From Echinimonas agarilytica (GTDB taxonomy: Bacteria; Pseudomonadota; Gammaproteobacteria; Enterobacterales; Neiellaceae): a stretch of 64,000 nucleotides of DNA. Positions within the stretch are counted from its first letter, which is position 1, and each line of letters begins with the position of its first letter. The DNA is taken from NCBI RefSeq assembly GCF_023703465.1, contig NZ_JAMQGP010000008.1:175527-239526 (forward strand), given 5' to 3'. A program made the position numbers and the translations under genes. Below the pieces are notes generated by a model. It had not been told where the DNA came from. It worked only from the letters and a program-made list of their open reading frames with translations, and searched no databases. Below, piece after piece: positions 9,251 through 19,366 of this stretch.

Positions 9251-9760
9251 ATGCCTTTATTGGATAGCTTTACCGTTGATCACACGAAAATGGCGGCCCC
9301 TGCCGTCCGTGTTGCTAAAACCATGCAAACACCGCACAAAGATACAATTACTGTATTCGATTTACGCTTTTGCGTGCCGAATGCCGAGATCTTGTCCGAG
9401 CGCGGAATTCATACGCTTGAACACTTATTTGCTGGCTTTATGCGTGACCATTTAAATTCAGATTCGGTGGAAATTATTGACCTTTCGCCCATGGGTTGTC
9501 GCACCGGTTTTTACATGAGCTTAATTGGCACACCTTCTGAAACGGAAGTTGGAGAATGTTGGTTAGCCGCAATGAAAGACGTGCTTGGTGTAACACAACA
9601 AAGCGACATTCCAGAGCTGAACGAATATCAGTGCGGTACCTATTCCATGCATTCCTTGGAAGAAGCACAAGCCATCGCAAAAGATATTATTGAGCGAGGC
9701 GTCAGCGTCAATAGCAACGAATCGCTGGCATTACCAAAAAGTTTGCTAGAGCAACTTTAA
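9251..9760 (+). CDS. luxS: S-ribosylhomocysteine lyase LuxS
   Basis: LuxS cleaves S-ribosylhomocysteine to homocysteine and DPD, the precursor of the autoinducer AI-2, as part of the activated methyl cycle. The 169-residue length is typical. The metal ligands are visible as His54 and His58 in the HTLEH motif and Cys128 in NEYQCGTY. Glu57 and Cys83 (in MGCRTGFY) are the catalytic residues. No mtn or metabolic partner gene is adjacent. Confidence 0.98.
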   Translation: MPLLDSFTVDHTKMAAPAVRVAKTMQTPHKDTITVFDLRFCVPNAEILSERGIHTLEHLFAGFMRDHLNSDSVEIIDLSPMGCRTGFYMSLIGTPSETEVGECWLAAMKDVLGVTQQSDIPELNEYQCGTYSMHSLEEAQAIAKDIIERGVSVNSNESLALPKSLLEQL

Positions 9761-9866
9761 AAAACGTAGCGATGGTTAGGCATTTAGCTCAACCGTCGCT
9801 TTACATCTTGATCGCCAATAGCGAATATAGGCTCATCTTTATTAATATTTCGCGTTCTAAATTATT

Positions 9867-10364
9867 ATGATGTACGTTGTTGTAGTCCTCGTTGCTAGCG
9901 TTTTACTGAATATCTTTTTGTTCGTCGAGCGAATGGCATTAATGAAATCCAATACCATTGCAGATAAAAAGGTGCGCCAACTCACCGCACAAATGCAAAC
10001 CTTTCGTACCTCAATCACCTCTCAAGCTCAACAAATTCAGCGCCAGCTAACTCATTTGTACAATAAAGGTGAGCCCACATCAGAAAAGCGTGTGGACCAA
10101 GTCATCCGAACATTACTCGAAAAAGTTCCTGCAGTTATTATTTCTCAATCTGAATCGGGTCAGAATCACCGAGACGTGCTCAAACAAATCCTCACAGCAG
10201 AGGATCCAGCCGCCGAAGACATCACCGCGGTCATTAAAAAGCACAACAGTAATATACAACGCATTTGGCAGAGCAGCGATCCCACCGCCCTGGCTCAAGT
10301 GTGCTTAGGCATTATTCATCAGCAACAAATGAATAAGAAAAAACCGGTGGCAGTGCTTCCGTGA
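9867..10364 (+). CDS. Membrane-anchored coiled-coil protein of unknown function
   Basis: The 165-residue product has one N-terminal TM helix (about 2-20, MYVVVVLVASVLLNIFLF). A heptad-rich, Gln-rich helix follows (about 30-70), then a soluble domain rich in charged residues. I recognise no family. Topology is probably N-out with a cytoplasmic C-terminus, given the Lys/Arg after the TM. The stop codon overlaps the GTG start of the downstream lysophospholipase gene (GTGA), so the two are likely translationally coupled. Confidence 0.7.
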   Translation: MMYVVVVLVASVLLNIFLFVERMALMKSNTIADKKVRQLTAQMQTFRTSITSQAQQIQRQLTHLYNKGEPTSEKRVDQVIRTLLEKVPAVIISQSESGQNHRDVLKQILTAEDPAAEDITAVIKKHNSNIQRIWQSSDPTALAQVCLGIIHQQQMNKKKPVAVLP

Positions 10365-11353
10365 TATTTTCTCCTTGTCTGCCTGAATCCAATCAGGCGC
10401 GCGAACAACAGCTGACCGCATTTTGCCAGCTCCATGAACGTTGTTACGTGATGACAGGTGTCGCAGGGCGACGAATCCACTACGTAGAATACGAGCAGCC
10501 AGGGCGTCCCCTCCTCATTATTTCTCCTGGCCGTTTAGAGGCAGCGTTCAAGCATCGTGAACAGGCCATGGATTTTTGGCATCAGGGTTATCATGTGGTG
10601 GCCATCGATCACCGTGGTCAAGGGCTCTCACAACGTTTCTTCGACCACCCACAATTAGGCCATATGGATGACTTTGACAACGCTGCCATCGACCTATTAA
10701 CGCTCACCAAACGCTGCAATCCAACAGGGCTTCCCGTGTTTGTTTTGGCTCATTCGATGGGCGCAAGCATTGTCTTGCGGGCGCTTCAAATACAACCCGA
10801 CTGCTTTGCCGCAGCAGCCATGACCGCTCCGATGCTGTCGTTAAATTTACCGCTGCCCAGCAGCATATTAAAGTTCTGGCTCGGTTGGAAAAGCTGGCGA
10901 GATTTATCGCAGTGGCGTCAGCACAAACGCACACCACGATATGCCACTACATCACGTCAACACTACGTAGCCAGCCCATTTATCGATAACCCATTGACGC
11001 ATAGCCAACTACGCTACCAATGGTTCAGAGAGCTTTACGAACGCCAACACAACCTGCAGCTCGGCGGGCCAACCCATGGCTGGATCGAACAGGCGATTGT
11101 GATGATGCAACGGATACAAGAAAATTCAGATCGGATCGAAACCCCACTACTGATTGCCACCGCAGGAAACGACACAGTGGTTACACATAGTGGAACGGAA
11201 CGTTTGCGTCGCACGCTTTCAGAACGCGGTATGGCAGTAAATTGGTATCAAAGTACATTTTCTAAGCATGAAATGCTGCAAGAAAACGATGATATTCGCA
11301 CGCCACTCATTGCAGCCATTCTAGAGCACTTTTCGCGCTACTCTGACCGCTAA
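10361..11353 (+). CDS. pldB: Alpha/beta hydrolase, lysophospholipase L2-like (PldB)
   Basis: This 330-residue alpha/beta hydrolase resembles PldB, a membrane-associated lysophospholipase. The region DHRGQGLSQR lies after strand 4, the nucleophile elbow is AHSMGAS (about residue 128), and the catalytic His is probably in FSKHEMLQEND near the C-terminus. The start is GTG overlapping the upstream stop codon; a later ATG at about residue 30 would remove family sequence. There is no signal peptide. The exact substrate cannot be read from the sequence; a monoacylglycerol lipase is the main alternative. Confidence 0.8.
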   Translation: MIFSPCLPESNQAREQQLTAFCQLHERCYVMTGVAGRRIHYVEYEQPGRPLLIISPGRLEAAFKHREQAMDFWHQGYHVVAIDHRGQGLSQRFFDHPQLGHMDDFDNAAIDLLTLTKRCNPTGLPVFVLAHSMGASIVLRALQIQPDCFAAAAMTAPMLSLNLPLPSSILKFWLGWKSWRDLSQWRQHKRTPRYATTSRQHYVASPFIDNPLTHSQLRYQWFRELYERQHNLQLGGPTHGWIEQAIVMMQRIQENSDRIETPLLIATAGNDTVVTHSGTERLRRTLSERGMAVNWYQSTFSKHEMLQENDDIRTPLIAAILEHFSRYSDR

Positions 11354-11374
11354 ACTACTAGAGCACTCAATCAC

Positions 11375-12187
11375 TCAGTCGATGCAATCGAGCAGCAACT
11401 TAGCCACCCGGTCAGGTTCTGTCAGCGCCAGCAAATGCTCGCTCCCTTTTAACTCTTCAAACCGATGATCGGGTCGCAGTTTTTGCCAGCGCCGCCATTC
11501 TTTATCTTGCACAGTACTGGCAAACTCAGCTTTCAGCCCCACCAAAGGTACTTTTAGGGTTCTTAAAATAGGCCAAACGTTTGGCAAACTACCGTAAATA
11601 ATTGCTTCCCAGTGTTTATCAAAACGCAACTTCAAGCCTTCTGGCGACTGCTCAAAGCCGTGCTCTATATACAAATTCAAAGCCTCATCCGATAGGTTAC
11701 GCAGTGAACGTGCGCGACGATGAAACTTGAACGCAATGTCATGATCTTTAAATAACACAGGTCGCATGAGTGTCTTTTGAACCATGGTCAATTTACGTTT
11801 CACGAACCAAGGCATAAATCGCAGCATATGACTCTGAAACGAAGGAAAGGCCACAGGCTCCATCAATATCAATTGACGAAACAAATGAGGCGCTTTATTG
11901 GCAGCCAGCACCCCCAGCACTGCTCCAAGCGAGTGCCCAACCAATGTCACTGGAGGCAGCGATTGCTGTTCAATCTGCTGAACCAAGTCGTTCGCTAAAT
12001 GGTTCCAATCTAGCCAGTTTTTAGGAGGATGTTGACCAGGCCATAAGGGGCGATGTTCGGCGAGCCAAACCTGATGGTGAGGTGCAAGTTGACGAAGCAG
12101 CGGCTCATAAACTCGCGGAGGAAACCCATTTGCCGGAGACAAAACCAAGGGATTGCCATGTTGAGAATATTGAATGAGAGGGATCAT
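11375..12187 (-). CDS. Alpha/beta hydrolase of unknown substrate
   Basis: The 270-residue alpha/beta hydrolase has the nucleophile elbow VGHSLGAV (near residue 105) and a probable catalytic His in LKGSEHLLAL near the C-terminus. An oxyanion-side SPANGFPP lies near the N-terminus. It has no signal peptide and is probably cytosolic. It converges on the pldB-like gene, 21 bases apart, and the two are not close paralogues by eye. The substrate (ester, lactone or acyl-CoA) cannot be assigned. Confidence 0.8.
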   Translation of the reverse strand: MIPLIQYSQHGNPLVLSPANGFPPRVYEPLLRQLAPHHQVWLAEHRPLWPGQHPPKNWLDWNHLANDLVQQIEQQSLPPVTLVGHSLGAVLGVLAANKAPHLFRQLILMEPVAFPSFQSHMLRFMPWFVKRKLTMVQKTLMRPVLFKDHDIAFKFHRRARSLRNLSDEALNLYIEHGFEQSPEGLKLRFDKHWEAIIYGSLPNVWPILRTLKVPLVGLKAEFASTVQDKEWRRWQKLRPDHRFEELKGSEHLLALTEPDRVAKLLLDCID

Positions 12188-12273
12188 AATACGCCACCCT
12201 GTATCTGGTCAGACCTCAAAGTAGCGTGGCAGTGAAAATAAGGCAAGGATGTACGGATAAAAACACCCACAGA

Positions 12274-12531
12274 CTAGCGTACTTGTAAATCCGGATCGCT
12301 TTGAATCAAACCATGCTGATCCACAGTTAACAATTGCTGCCCGTGCTTTAGAATAGCCAGCGGATGACGCCCAGAGTTGCGCACGAACATGAGGTTCGCA
12401 CCCATCTCAATAAGATCTGAAACGCGATCGATTTGGAATTGCTTTAGCGTTTTATAGTGCTGTTCGAGAGGGGTATTGCCCTTTCGACGTTCACTGAGAC
12501 TAAAGCCTGAAGCCCTGTCACCGAATAACAT
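12274..12531 (-). CDS. Small hypothetical protein (85 aa)
   Basis: This short ORF lies between two minus-strand genes and starts with ATG after a weak purine stretch (CAGAG). The product is polar and without a signal peptide. The segment FQIDRVSDLIEMGANLMFVRN, followed by HPLAILKHG, resembles a single helix-turn-helix pair such as an ankyrin-like unit, but one unit is too little to name a family. Coding status is plausible because no other feature explains the gap. Confidence 0.45.
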   Translation of the reverse strand: MLFGDRASGFSLSERRKGNTPLEQHYKTLKQFQIDRVSDLIEMGANLMFVRNSGRHPLAILKHGQQLLTVDQHGLIQSDPDLQVR

Positions 12532-12593
12532 CTTTAATATTCTCTGTGTTTATTATGTTGAGCGGGCGCCATAAAAATGGCACCCGTCAATTA

Positions 12594-14282
12594 TTAGTCA
12601 AGCGCAAGCATATCCTTGCCTTGTTCAAACACAATGTCAACAGGAATGTTAGCTTCATCTAATTTAGCGAGATCTTGCGCCAGCTCTGGACCAATTTCAC
12701 CCGCGTTTTCAACCCATAACGCCACTCCATCATAATCACCATTGCCTTGATAGGTAATAATTTTGGCTGATAATTTATCCATCGCACGTTCAAATTGCTC
12801 GAAGTTGACGCGATACAAACCATCGTCAGTTTTAGTAAATGCACCTTGTTCGGCAAAGTAATTGAAACGCAGCATATTCGCCACGCCATGAGCGCTAGAA
12901 GCGCCAAAACGTACTGAACGGAAAATACCCGCCAAGAACGTGGTGTAGTAGTCTTCTAATTGCCCTTCAGCAATTTCACCTTTTTCATACAGCTTACGCA
13001 CCATGTATAAGCCAAGAACATCGGCCTTACCTTCTTCAAGCGCAGAAGCATGCTCTTTTAGCGCCTGTCGAACCGTGCCCTGACCATCAAGCGTGTTCTT
13101 AATCCCTAAGCCATGCGCCACTTCGTGGAACATAGTGTTGGCAAAAAACGCATCGAAGGTAATGTATTTTCGTTGTTCAGGCACAATCAACTGCTCGGAA
13201 ATTGGCATTAAAATCTTGTCGAACTTGGCGCGCATAGCATTTTTTAGCTGCAAGCGACGCGTGCCTTGAGCGAGCTGTACTCGTTCGTCGTTCGGCAAGT
13301 TAATGGCAATAGTCTTGCTGCCCGCATTGCTGTGGCCCGCATAATAGATCACATCATATGCATTAAGATCGGCATCGGAGCCCGGTGTTTCAGCTTTGTA
13401 GGCTTCACCAACCGGCAACTCTTGTTGTAGCCATGGTAAAAACGCTGCGTATTTACTGAGGCGTTCGCTCCACGCCAAGTCTTTCACTAATACGTAAGAT
13501 TCAAATGCTGCTCGATACCCAAACAACAAATCTTCATAGTTTTCGATCGGCCCGATCACGACGTCGATGGGGTTGTTCTTCATTTTCATCCACGCCACAT
13601 CAGACGGGTAATAGTCATTGCTGAGCAGTGCGTCAGCACGAAGCTTTAAGTAGTTGGAAAATTCAGGATCATCAGCCAACTCAGAAGCTTTGATGAGTAA
13701 CTCCGCCGCTTCAGTCAGCTCAGCAGGGTAATAGTCTGAATAAGCTTTTAGCTGAAGTAGCTGGTTAGCATCGCGTTCAACAATGCTATACAAGCCATCT
13801 TTATGAGGTGCGTTGAATGCTTCAAATTCAGCTTTTTCCATGTCTGCTGGATAGAAAGACGCACCTAAAGGCTTTTTCCCAAAGCCTTCAATAAAGGGCA
13901 TATCTGCGTTGAGGCGATCCCATGGGCCATAATTGATTTCGGCAAATCGGCGTACATCTGCATCGGCAATAGCCGCTAAGAAATCGTCTTTATTCTGATT
14001 AAATGCTTGCTGCCAGAACAGGTCATCCATAATTTCAGACGCTTCAATCAGCAACGCAATCATCTGCTTTTGATTGGCACTTAAATGGCTTAAATCGGCC
14101 GTCAGTGGAACACTGGTATAAATATCAAAACGCGAGCGGTCAAAACCCTCTGCAATGGCGTACTGTGCCACTTCAGTCGTGGTATTTTTTTGCGCGACTT
14201 CAGTGGGCGCTTCAGCGTTTTGTGGCTGACAAGCGACTAAAGCCATACTGGCGAGTAACGTGGATAGAGCGAAGGCTTTCAT
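12594..14282 (-). CDS. Lipoprotein zinc peptidase of the M49 (dipeptidyl-peptidase III-like) family
   Basis: The 562-residue protein starts with a lipoprotein signal peptide ending LVAC, so it is probably lipid-anchored in the envelope. The metal site is visible as HEVAHGLG followed downstream by EEGKADVLGLY, the arrangement of M49 peptidases, where the second motif supplies the third zinc ligand. The first motif is the five-residue HEXXH, not the six-residue HEXXGH of typical dipeptidyl-peptidase III. The ATG at 14282 is preferred over a TTG 18 bases upstream because TAGGA sits before it and it begins a clean signal peptide. The peptide substrate is unknown. Confidence 0.78.
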   Translation of the reverse strand: MKAFALSTLLASMALVACQPQNAEAPTEVAQKNTTTEVAQYAIAEGFDRSRFDIYTSVPLTADLSHLSANQKQMIALLIEASEIMDDLFWQQAFNQNKDDFLAAIADADVRRFAEINYGPWDRLNADMPFIEGFGKKPLGASFYPADMEKAEFEAFNAPHKDGLYSIVERDANQLLQLKAYSDYYPAELTEAAELLIKASELADDPEFSNYLKLRADALLSNDYYPSDVAWMKMKNNPIDVVIGPIENYEDLLFGYRAAFESYVLVKDLAWSERLSKYAAFLPWLQQELPVGEAYKAETPGSDADLNAYDVIYYAGHSNAGSKTIAINLPNDERVQLAQGTRRLQLKNAMRAKFDKILMPISEQLIVPEQRKYITFDAFFANTMFHEVAHGLGIKNTLDGQGTVRQALKEHASALEEGKADVLGLYMVRKLYEKGEIAEGQLEDYYTTFLAGIFRSVRFGASSAHGVANMLRFNYFAEQGAFTKTDDGLYRVNFEQFERAMDKLSAKIITYQGNGDYDGVALWVENAGEIGPELAQDLAKLDEANIPVDIVFEQGKDMLALD

Positions 14283-14521
14283 TAAAATGGGTCCTAGCAA
14301 TCAATACGGTTGGCCTGAGTGTAATTGGCGGATTCACTCTTTGCCAAGCGATGTAGGTGGAGTTGAACATGATAGCTTAGCCAAGCCCGTCACGAATGCT
14401 TTGCGGTAGCGCAAAAGATACGAATATGCAGCCTAAAAGCACGCCACGCAAGGAGTTTAAGCTGCATGGCGTGATCATGAGTCACACGTATAGGCGCAGG
14501 GCCGGACATACAAACTGTTCC

Positions 14522-14558
14522 CCATAAAAAAGCGAGCCCTTGGCTCGCTTTTTTATGG
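14522..14558. terminator. Strong bidirectional terminator downstream of fabV
   Basis: This is a perfect 17-bp stem with a 3-base loop: GC-rich core GCGAGCC/GGCTCGC flanked by A6 and T6. The A/T tracts make it an intrinsic terminator on both strands. It ends 15 bases after the fabV stop. The remaining 290-base gap up to the M49 gene start shows only a small TTTGCG/CGCAAA hairpin near 14400-14415. Confidence 0.93.
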
Positions 14559-14573
14559 TCTTTACCGCTGAAA

Positions 14574-15761
14574 TTAATCTTCGAGGGGTAAATCCACCAG
14601 CGGGCTAATGTCCGCTTCATAATCCACACCATCAAACTCAAAACCAAACAGTTTCAAGAATTCATGCTTGTAGCCTGCATAATCGGTGAGTTCATAGATG
14701 TTGTTTGTTTCGACCTTGTCCCAAAGTTCCGCTACAGTGTTCTGAACCTCGTCGGTCAACTCTTTACCGTCAACACGCAAGCGGTTGTCTTCATCTAGAA
14801 TCGGTCCACTGATATACATTTGGTCGAACAAACCACGAATTTGCTCGATACAGCCTTCGTGGGTACCTAGCTCTTTCATCACTTTGTACAACAACGAAAT
14901 GTACAACGGCATAATTGGAATCGCCGACGATGCTTGAGTGACCAATGCTTTGAGCACACCTACGTTTGAGGTGAGGTTCAGATCAGCATGTTTTGCCGTC
15001 ATGTCGCGTACTGCGCGGTCTAAATCTTCTTTCGCACGGCCGATGGTCGCTTTGCCGTATATTGGCCACGTTAATTCTTTACCGATATAGCTATATGCCA
15101 CAGTGCGTGCACCTTGCGCCAATACACCTGCTTCCGCCATTTGGTCGATCCAACGTTCCCAATCTTCACCACCCATCACTTTAACCGTGTCTGCAATCTC
15201 TTGCTCAGACGCGGGCTCAAGTGACATTTCATGTACCACTTCTTTTGACGTGTCGAGTGTACGCGCGGTGTAGCTATTGTTGATAGGCTTTAATACAGAG
15301 CCGTAGACTAGGCCGTCGACTGGATCTGTGCGGCGCGGTGATGCGAGCGAATACACGACTAAGTCCACTTGACCCAAATCTTGTTTAATCAGGTCGATGG
15401 TTTTCTGTTTAATTTCATCAGAAAACGCATCGCCATTAACGCTTTTGGCATAATGACCAGCCGCTTCAGCTTCTGCATGAAATGCAGCTGTATTGTACCA
15501 GCCTGCTGAACCGGTTTTCTTCTCACTTGCAGGCTTTTCAAAAAATACGCCAACAGTTTTAGCGTTGCCACCAAATGTTGAGGTAATGCGAGATGCCAAG
15601 CCATAACCGGTTGATGAACCAATCACCAACACACGTTTTGGACCATCCTCAATTGCAGGTTGCTGACGAACGTACTCAATTTGCTGTTTCACGCTCTCGG
15701 CGCATCCTGCTGGATGAGCATTGATACAAATAAATCCACGTACACGCGGTTTGATAATCAT
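14574..15761 (-). CDS. fabV: Enoyl-[acyl-carrier-protein] / trans-2-enoyl-CoA reductase FabV
   Basis: FabV is the long (about 400-residue) SDR-type enoyl reductase for the last step of fatty-acid elongation, using NADH; the family is known for triclosan tolerance. The 395-residue protein has the FabV-type cofactor motif [14 protein letters not shown] near residue 45. It also has [13 protein letters not shown], and an active-site Tyr-x8-Lys pair beginning at [20 protein letters not shown]. No fabI-like gene is present in the window. ATG start, with GAGGA about 12 bases upstream. Confidence 0.95.
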   Translation of the reverse strand: MIIKPRVRGFICINAHPAGCAESVKQQIEYVRQQPAIEDGPKRVLVIGSSTGYGLASRITSTFGGNAKTVGVFFEKPASEKKTGSAGWYNTAAFHAEAEAAGHYAKSVNGDAFSDEIKQKTIDLIKQDLGQVDLVVYSLASPRRTDPVDGLVYGSVLKPINNSYTARTLDTSKEVVHEMSLEPASEQEIADTVKVMGGEDWERWIDQMAEAGVLAQGARTVAYSYIGKELTWPIYGKATIGRAKEDLDRAVRDMTAKHADLNLTSNVGVLKALVTQASSAIPIMPLYISLLYKVMKELGTHEGCIEQIRGLFDQMYISGPILDEDNRLRVDGKELTDEVQNTVAELWDKVETNNIYELTDYAGYKHEFLKLFGFEFDGVDYEADISPLVDLPLED

Positions 15762-15853
15762 GACGGTGTTGTCCTCTTTGCACCGGAATTTTCCGAGTCA
15801 TTGTGGCCGACTATTATCCATGTCTCAAGGTTTGGACAAACTCGACCACTTAT

Positions 15854-17029
15854 TTATCGTTTGACGGGCACATAATGGCGGCACGCAATGCCCACCAAAA
15901 TAAATGCAATTGAACCCGTCGTTGCCATCACGACTACCAGCGCGGCAGCGCCGTGGCCGTTGCCCATAGCTACAATACTACTGGCGATTGCGCCCATACC
16001 GAATTGACTGGCGCCCAGTACCGCAGACGCCGTTCCTGCATTGGTTCGAAATAGCTCCATCACCGACTGCGTTGCATTGGGAAACACAAAGCTATTCAAA
16101 CCAATCGCACCAGCGATTAGCACCACCAGCACAGGCAATGTTGCCATGCCCGTGAGCAACGCGCCCACCATACTCATTAAGCATGTTAATTGCGCCCATT
16201 GAGCACGGCGCAATAGAACCAACGGCGGTATTTTTCCGGCCAAACGGCCATTTAGCATGGCACCGGTGGCCATGACTACAACATTGGCAGCAAATAAGAA
16301 ACCATACACTTGAGGCGTGACTTGAAAGTGCTCGATATATAAGTATGGAGAGCCGCCTAAAAATGCGAACATAGTGGCCGAATTAAACGATAATCCAACA
16401 ATCCAAGCCCAACCTTTGGAGTCTCCCAGCACGGCTCGATAACGCTTCAAGATTGCGCCAACTCGGACCGAGCTTTTAGGTTGTTCTACCACATCAAGCG
16501 AATACCAAATCCACACCAATGTTATGACGGCATAAACCCCCAGCGCATGATAAATACTTCGCCAGCCACCATGCATGAGTAAAAAACCACCCAATGTTGG
16601 TGCAATCAGTGGTGCGATGAGCATCACCGTTAAGATGGTTGAGCGGATTTTAATTGCCTTAGCGCCTTGGAACTTGTCGGTAATAATTGCGTTAATGACC
16701 ACTGAACCGGCAGCGCCCCCAAAGGCTTGCACGATGCGCCATCCCAAGAAGTGTTCCGCGTCGTTAGCCAACGCGGCACCAAAGCTAGAAATAGAGAACA
16801 GAATTAAACCCGTCAGCATTACGGGTCTGCGGCCAAGGCCGTCTGACAACGGGCCATGAATCAGTTGCCCTATGGCAAATCCCAACAAGAATGTACTGAG
16901 TGAGCGCTGAATAGTGGCCAATGGCACACTTAAATCACCAGCAATTGCTGGCATGGCAGGAAGGTACATATCAATGGCAAGTGGCGTCATAGCCACAACC
17001 ATTGTGAGAAGAATTAAGGTTGCGCCCAA
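15854..17029 (-). CDS. MFS multidrug exporter of the Bcr/CflA family
   Basis: The 391-residue major facilitator has about 12 TM helices, exporting small drugs or metabolites by proton antiport. The N-terminal helix has the family signature PLAIDMYLPAMPAIAGD. The loop-2 motif is seen in HGPLSDGLGRRPVML, and the helix-5 region has FQGAKAIKIRS. The assigned start is TTG with GGGGTG upstream. An ATG 9 codons later would truncate the first helix, so TTG seems right. It lies 92 bases upstream of fabV on the same strand. Confidence 0.88.
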   Translation of the reverse strand: MGATLILLTMVVAMTPLAIDMYLPAMPAIAGDLSVPLATIQRSLSTFLLGFAIGQLIHGPLSDGLGRRPVMLTGLILFSISSFGAALANDAEHFLGWRIVQAFGGAAGSVVINAIITDKFQGAKAIKIRSTILTVMLIAPLIAPTLGGFLLMHGGWRSIYHALGVYAVITLVWIWYSLDVVEQPKSSVRVGAILKRYRAVLGDSKGWAWIVGLSFNSATMFAFLGGSPYLYIEHFQVTPQVYGFLFAANVVVMATGAMLNGRLAGKIPPLVLLRRAQWAQLTCLMSMVGALLTGMATLPVLVVLIAGAIGLNSFVFPNATQSVMELFRTNAGTASAVLGASQFGMGAIASSIVAMGNGHGAAALVVVMATTGSIAFILVGIACRHYVPVKR

Positions 17030-17091
17030 CTGGCACCCCGCTCGGAAAACGCGTGAAGAAGGTGTTCAGTATAACGGATAGGTGTGCACTG

Positions 17092-19068
17092 TTAGCGAAA
17101 ATTAACCGTTTGTTTAGGTAATTCGGTGTTACGGTCAGTTTGCAGTAATGTACTCGTGATGTGCGATGCTTGACCGGTCACATCGTCGCGGATATTGCCT
17201 GCCAACCCGCGAGCACCTTCAACTTGTTGCTGAACCGAGTCCATGGCTTGATTAAACAACTCAACGTGTTCGGCCTGATCGCGCACAAACTCCGATGCTT
17301 GGTGAGCTGCATTCACGGCTTGATGTGATTGTTCCTTGACCTTCTCGGAAGTTTGCATCAATTGCTCAGCAATGGTGCGCTGATGGCCGGACGCTTCTTT
17401 CACTTGCGTGATGCTGCCACCAAGTCGCTGTGACGACTCGGTTAAAGTACTTAAAATGTCGGTAATTTCAGTCAGTGAATTCTGTGTTTTAAAGGCCAGC
17501 TGGCGCACTTCATCAGCCACCACAGAGAACCCGCGACCGTGTACACCCGCTCGCGCAGACTCAATGGCAGCATTGAGCGCCAATAAATTGGTTTGATCAG
17601 CAATGTTGCGGATTACATCCAGAATTGCACTTACATCTTCAACTGATGCAGACAAGCTCGATAATTCATTGAAACCCAAAGTTGCCGCTTCAGACGTTTG
17701 TTCACTCGCGGCCAATACTTCTGCCACGCCCGTCAAGCTCAGTTCCATTGACGATTCGGTCTCTCGGGCATTGCTTTCTACTGCATCTGAAATTTTTGAA
17801 AGTTCCTGCGTGATATCCGACAACACCGCGGTGGTTTGGCGTGAATCAAGTAAATGCTGCTCAGTTTGACTATTAGAATGACAAATATGATTCACTTGCT
17901 CACTAATAGTCTGCAAGGCTTCAGATACCACTTTTAGCTGCTGCTGACGGCGAGCAAGCTCGTTCTGTTCATGCTGAATAAGCTGATTGAAATACTGTGC
18001 AATTTCGCCCAGTTCTGATTTTTTGTTTCGCACATCAATCGTCGTCAGTTCGTTGCTCTCCACCAAATGGTGGAATGCTTGTCGTAACTGACGGAGCGGT
18101 TTAAGCACGTAGGTAAATTGCAGCATGTAGTTTGAGACCGTAATGAACAGTAATACTGCCACCATGATCCCTGCCGCCAATTTAATGCCATCGACAATCC
18201 GCTGGCGTTCAGCACTGACCATGGTTTCACCATAAGCAATGGCGGTTTTAAACCCGTTAAGATCCTGTTCGAGCTGACGAAAACTATGTTGACGCTGAGT
18301 GGCAATTTTACGCGTTCGCTCAAGTTCGCTTGGATAGCGTCGCGCCAAGCTCATCAACTCATCTCGCGCAAGCTCTCCTTTTTCTTCAAGCTCTGAATCA
18401 TCATCACCCAAGGCAAACTCGTCCACTTCTGCTTCGTGGTAAACCTCCAATAAAGGTAAGCCAACCACTTCACTGGCTGTTGACGCTAGATCATTTAATA
18501 AAGAGGTTAAATGATCGTCGCCTGATGCATGTCCCGACAATAGATCGATACGCGCCTGGCTGAGCTCATGTACAAGCAGAATGCTGTCAGTACTTAAGTC
18601 GGCATAATTGCGTGCGACAAATGGGTTGTTGGCATGCCCTTCTGAGGCATATCGTATGAGTGATTTAGCGCTAGATAGCATTTCTCGCTCGGAGATTTTA
18701 AGCAACGCCATGGGATCACCACTTAGCTTGCCAATAGCACGGTAATCTGACTTGGTTTTGTCAAGTAGGAGCTGCACTTGCTCGCGGATAGGAGCCGCGG
18801 CAGCGCCAGGCAGGTTCACAAGCTCTTCGTCTAACTGATGCAGTCGCTCTTCCACCTCAATCAAAACAACGGCGTCCCCTTGAGCAAGATATTTTTGTAA
18901 AGCAGCAACGACGCCCATGCTGGCTGTTTCTTTGATCAGTTCGTATTGGCCACGTTGTTTATCAGAAAGGTCGAGTTGTTGTTGCACCCAGAACAGCAAG
19001 CCAACAAACGCAACACTAACGGAGAACAACGCCACGGCTGAAAATCGAGCATAATGGGAAACACGCAT
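17092..19068 (-). CDS. Methyl-accepting chemotaxis protein
   Basis: This transmembrane chemoreceptor of about 658 residues feeds the CheA/CheW array. TM1 is at about 7-30, followed by a long all-helical periplasmic sensor (about 250 residues, with no Cache or PAS signature by eye) and TM2 near [21 protein letters not shown] domain and the signalling domain follow, with the hairpin tip [14 protein letters not shown] and [10 protein letters not shown]. There is no C-terminal CheR-binding pentapeptide. The start is uncertain: the ATG at 19068 is chosen because it begins the TM1 region cleanly, while a TTG lies 24 bases upstream. Its ligand is unknown. Confidence 0.92.
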   Translation of the reverse strand: MRVSHYARFSAVALFSVSVAFVGLLFWVQQQLDLSDKQRGQYELIKETASMGVVAALQKYLAQGDAVVLIEVEERLHQLDEELVNLPGAAAAPIREQVQLLLDKTKSDYRAIGKLSGDPMALLKISEREMLSSAKSLIRYASEGHANNPFVARNYADLSTDSILLVHELSQARIDLLSGHASGDDHLTSLLNDLASTASEVVGLPLLEVYHEAEVDEFALGDDDSELEEKGELARDELMSLARRYPSELERTRKIATQRQHSFRQLEQDLNGFKTAIAYGETMVSAERQRIVDGIKLAAGIMVAVLLFITVSNYMLQFTYVLKPLRQLRQAFHHLVESNELTTIDVRNKKSELGEIAQYFNQLIQHEQNELARRQQQLKVVSEALQTISEQVNHICHSNSQTEQHLLDSRQTTAVLSDITQELSKISDAVESNARETESSMELSLTGVAEVLAASEQTSEAATLGFNELSSLSASVEDVSAILDVIRNIADQTNLLALNAAIESARAGVHGRGFSVVADEVRQLAFKTQNSLTEITDILSTLTESSQRLGGSITQVKEASGHQRTIAEQLMQTSEKVKEQSHQAVNAAHQASEFVRDQAEHVELFNQAMDSVQQQVEGARGLAGNIRDDVTGQASHITSTLLQTDRNTELPKQTVNFR

Positions 19069-19366
19069 AAGGAAACTGTACAGCACAGGCAATTAGTGAG
19101 CCGAAACATACAGCCAATAAATGACACTTTTATTACATTTTATAAGTAAGTGTTTAAAAAGCTGACATATGCCGGACAAATATCACTCAAAGTGACTCAA
19201 GCTTGCGTTTTCACTGAGCGTCACTCACACACATTAAATGTATTTAATATGAAATAAAATCAGCAATTTATTACACAATTACAGCAGAATTAACCCAACA
19301 CCTCATATGACGTCTTTGTTGCAAACGCCAAGCCAGCAATGGCAATCTCCACCGTTTCAAAGCTCG

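Noticed and set aside
14399-14417. TTTGCG/CGCAAA hairpin in the M49-fabV gap as a terminator or small RNA
   Set aside because: The stem is only 6 bp, no T-tract follows, and a much stronger terminator already lies at 14522-14558.
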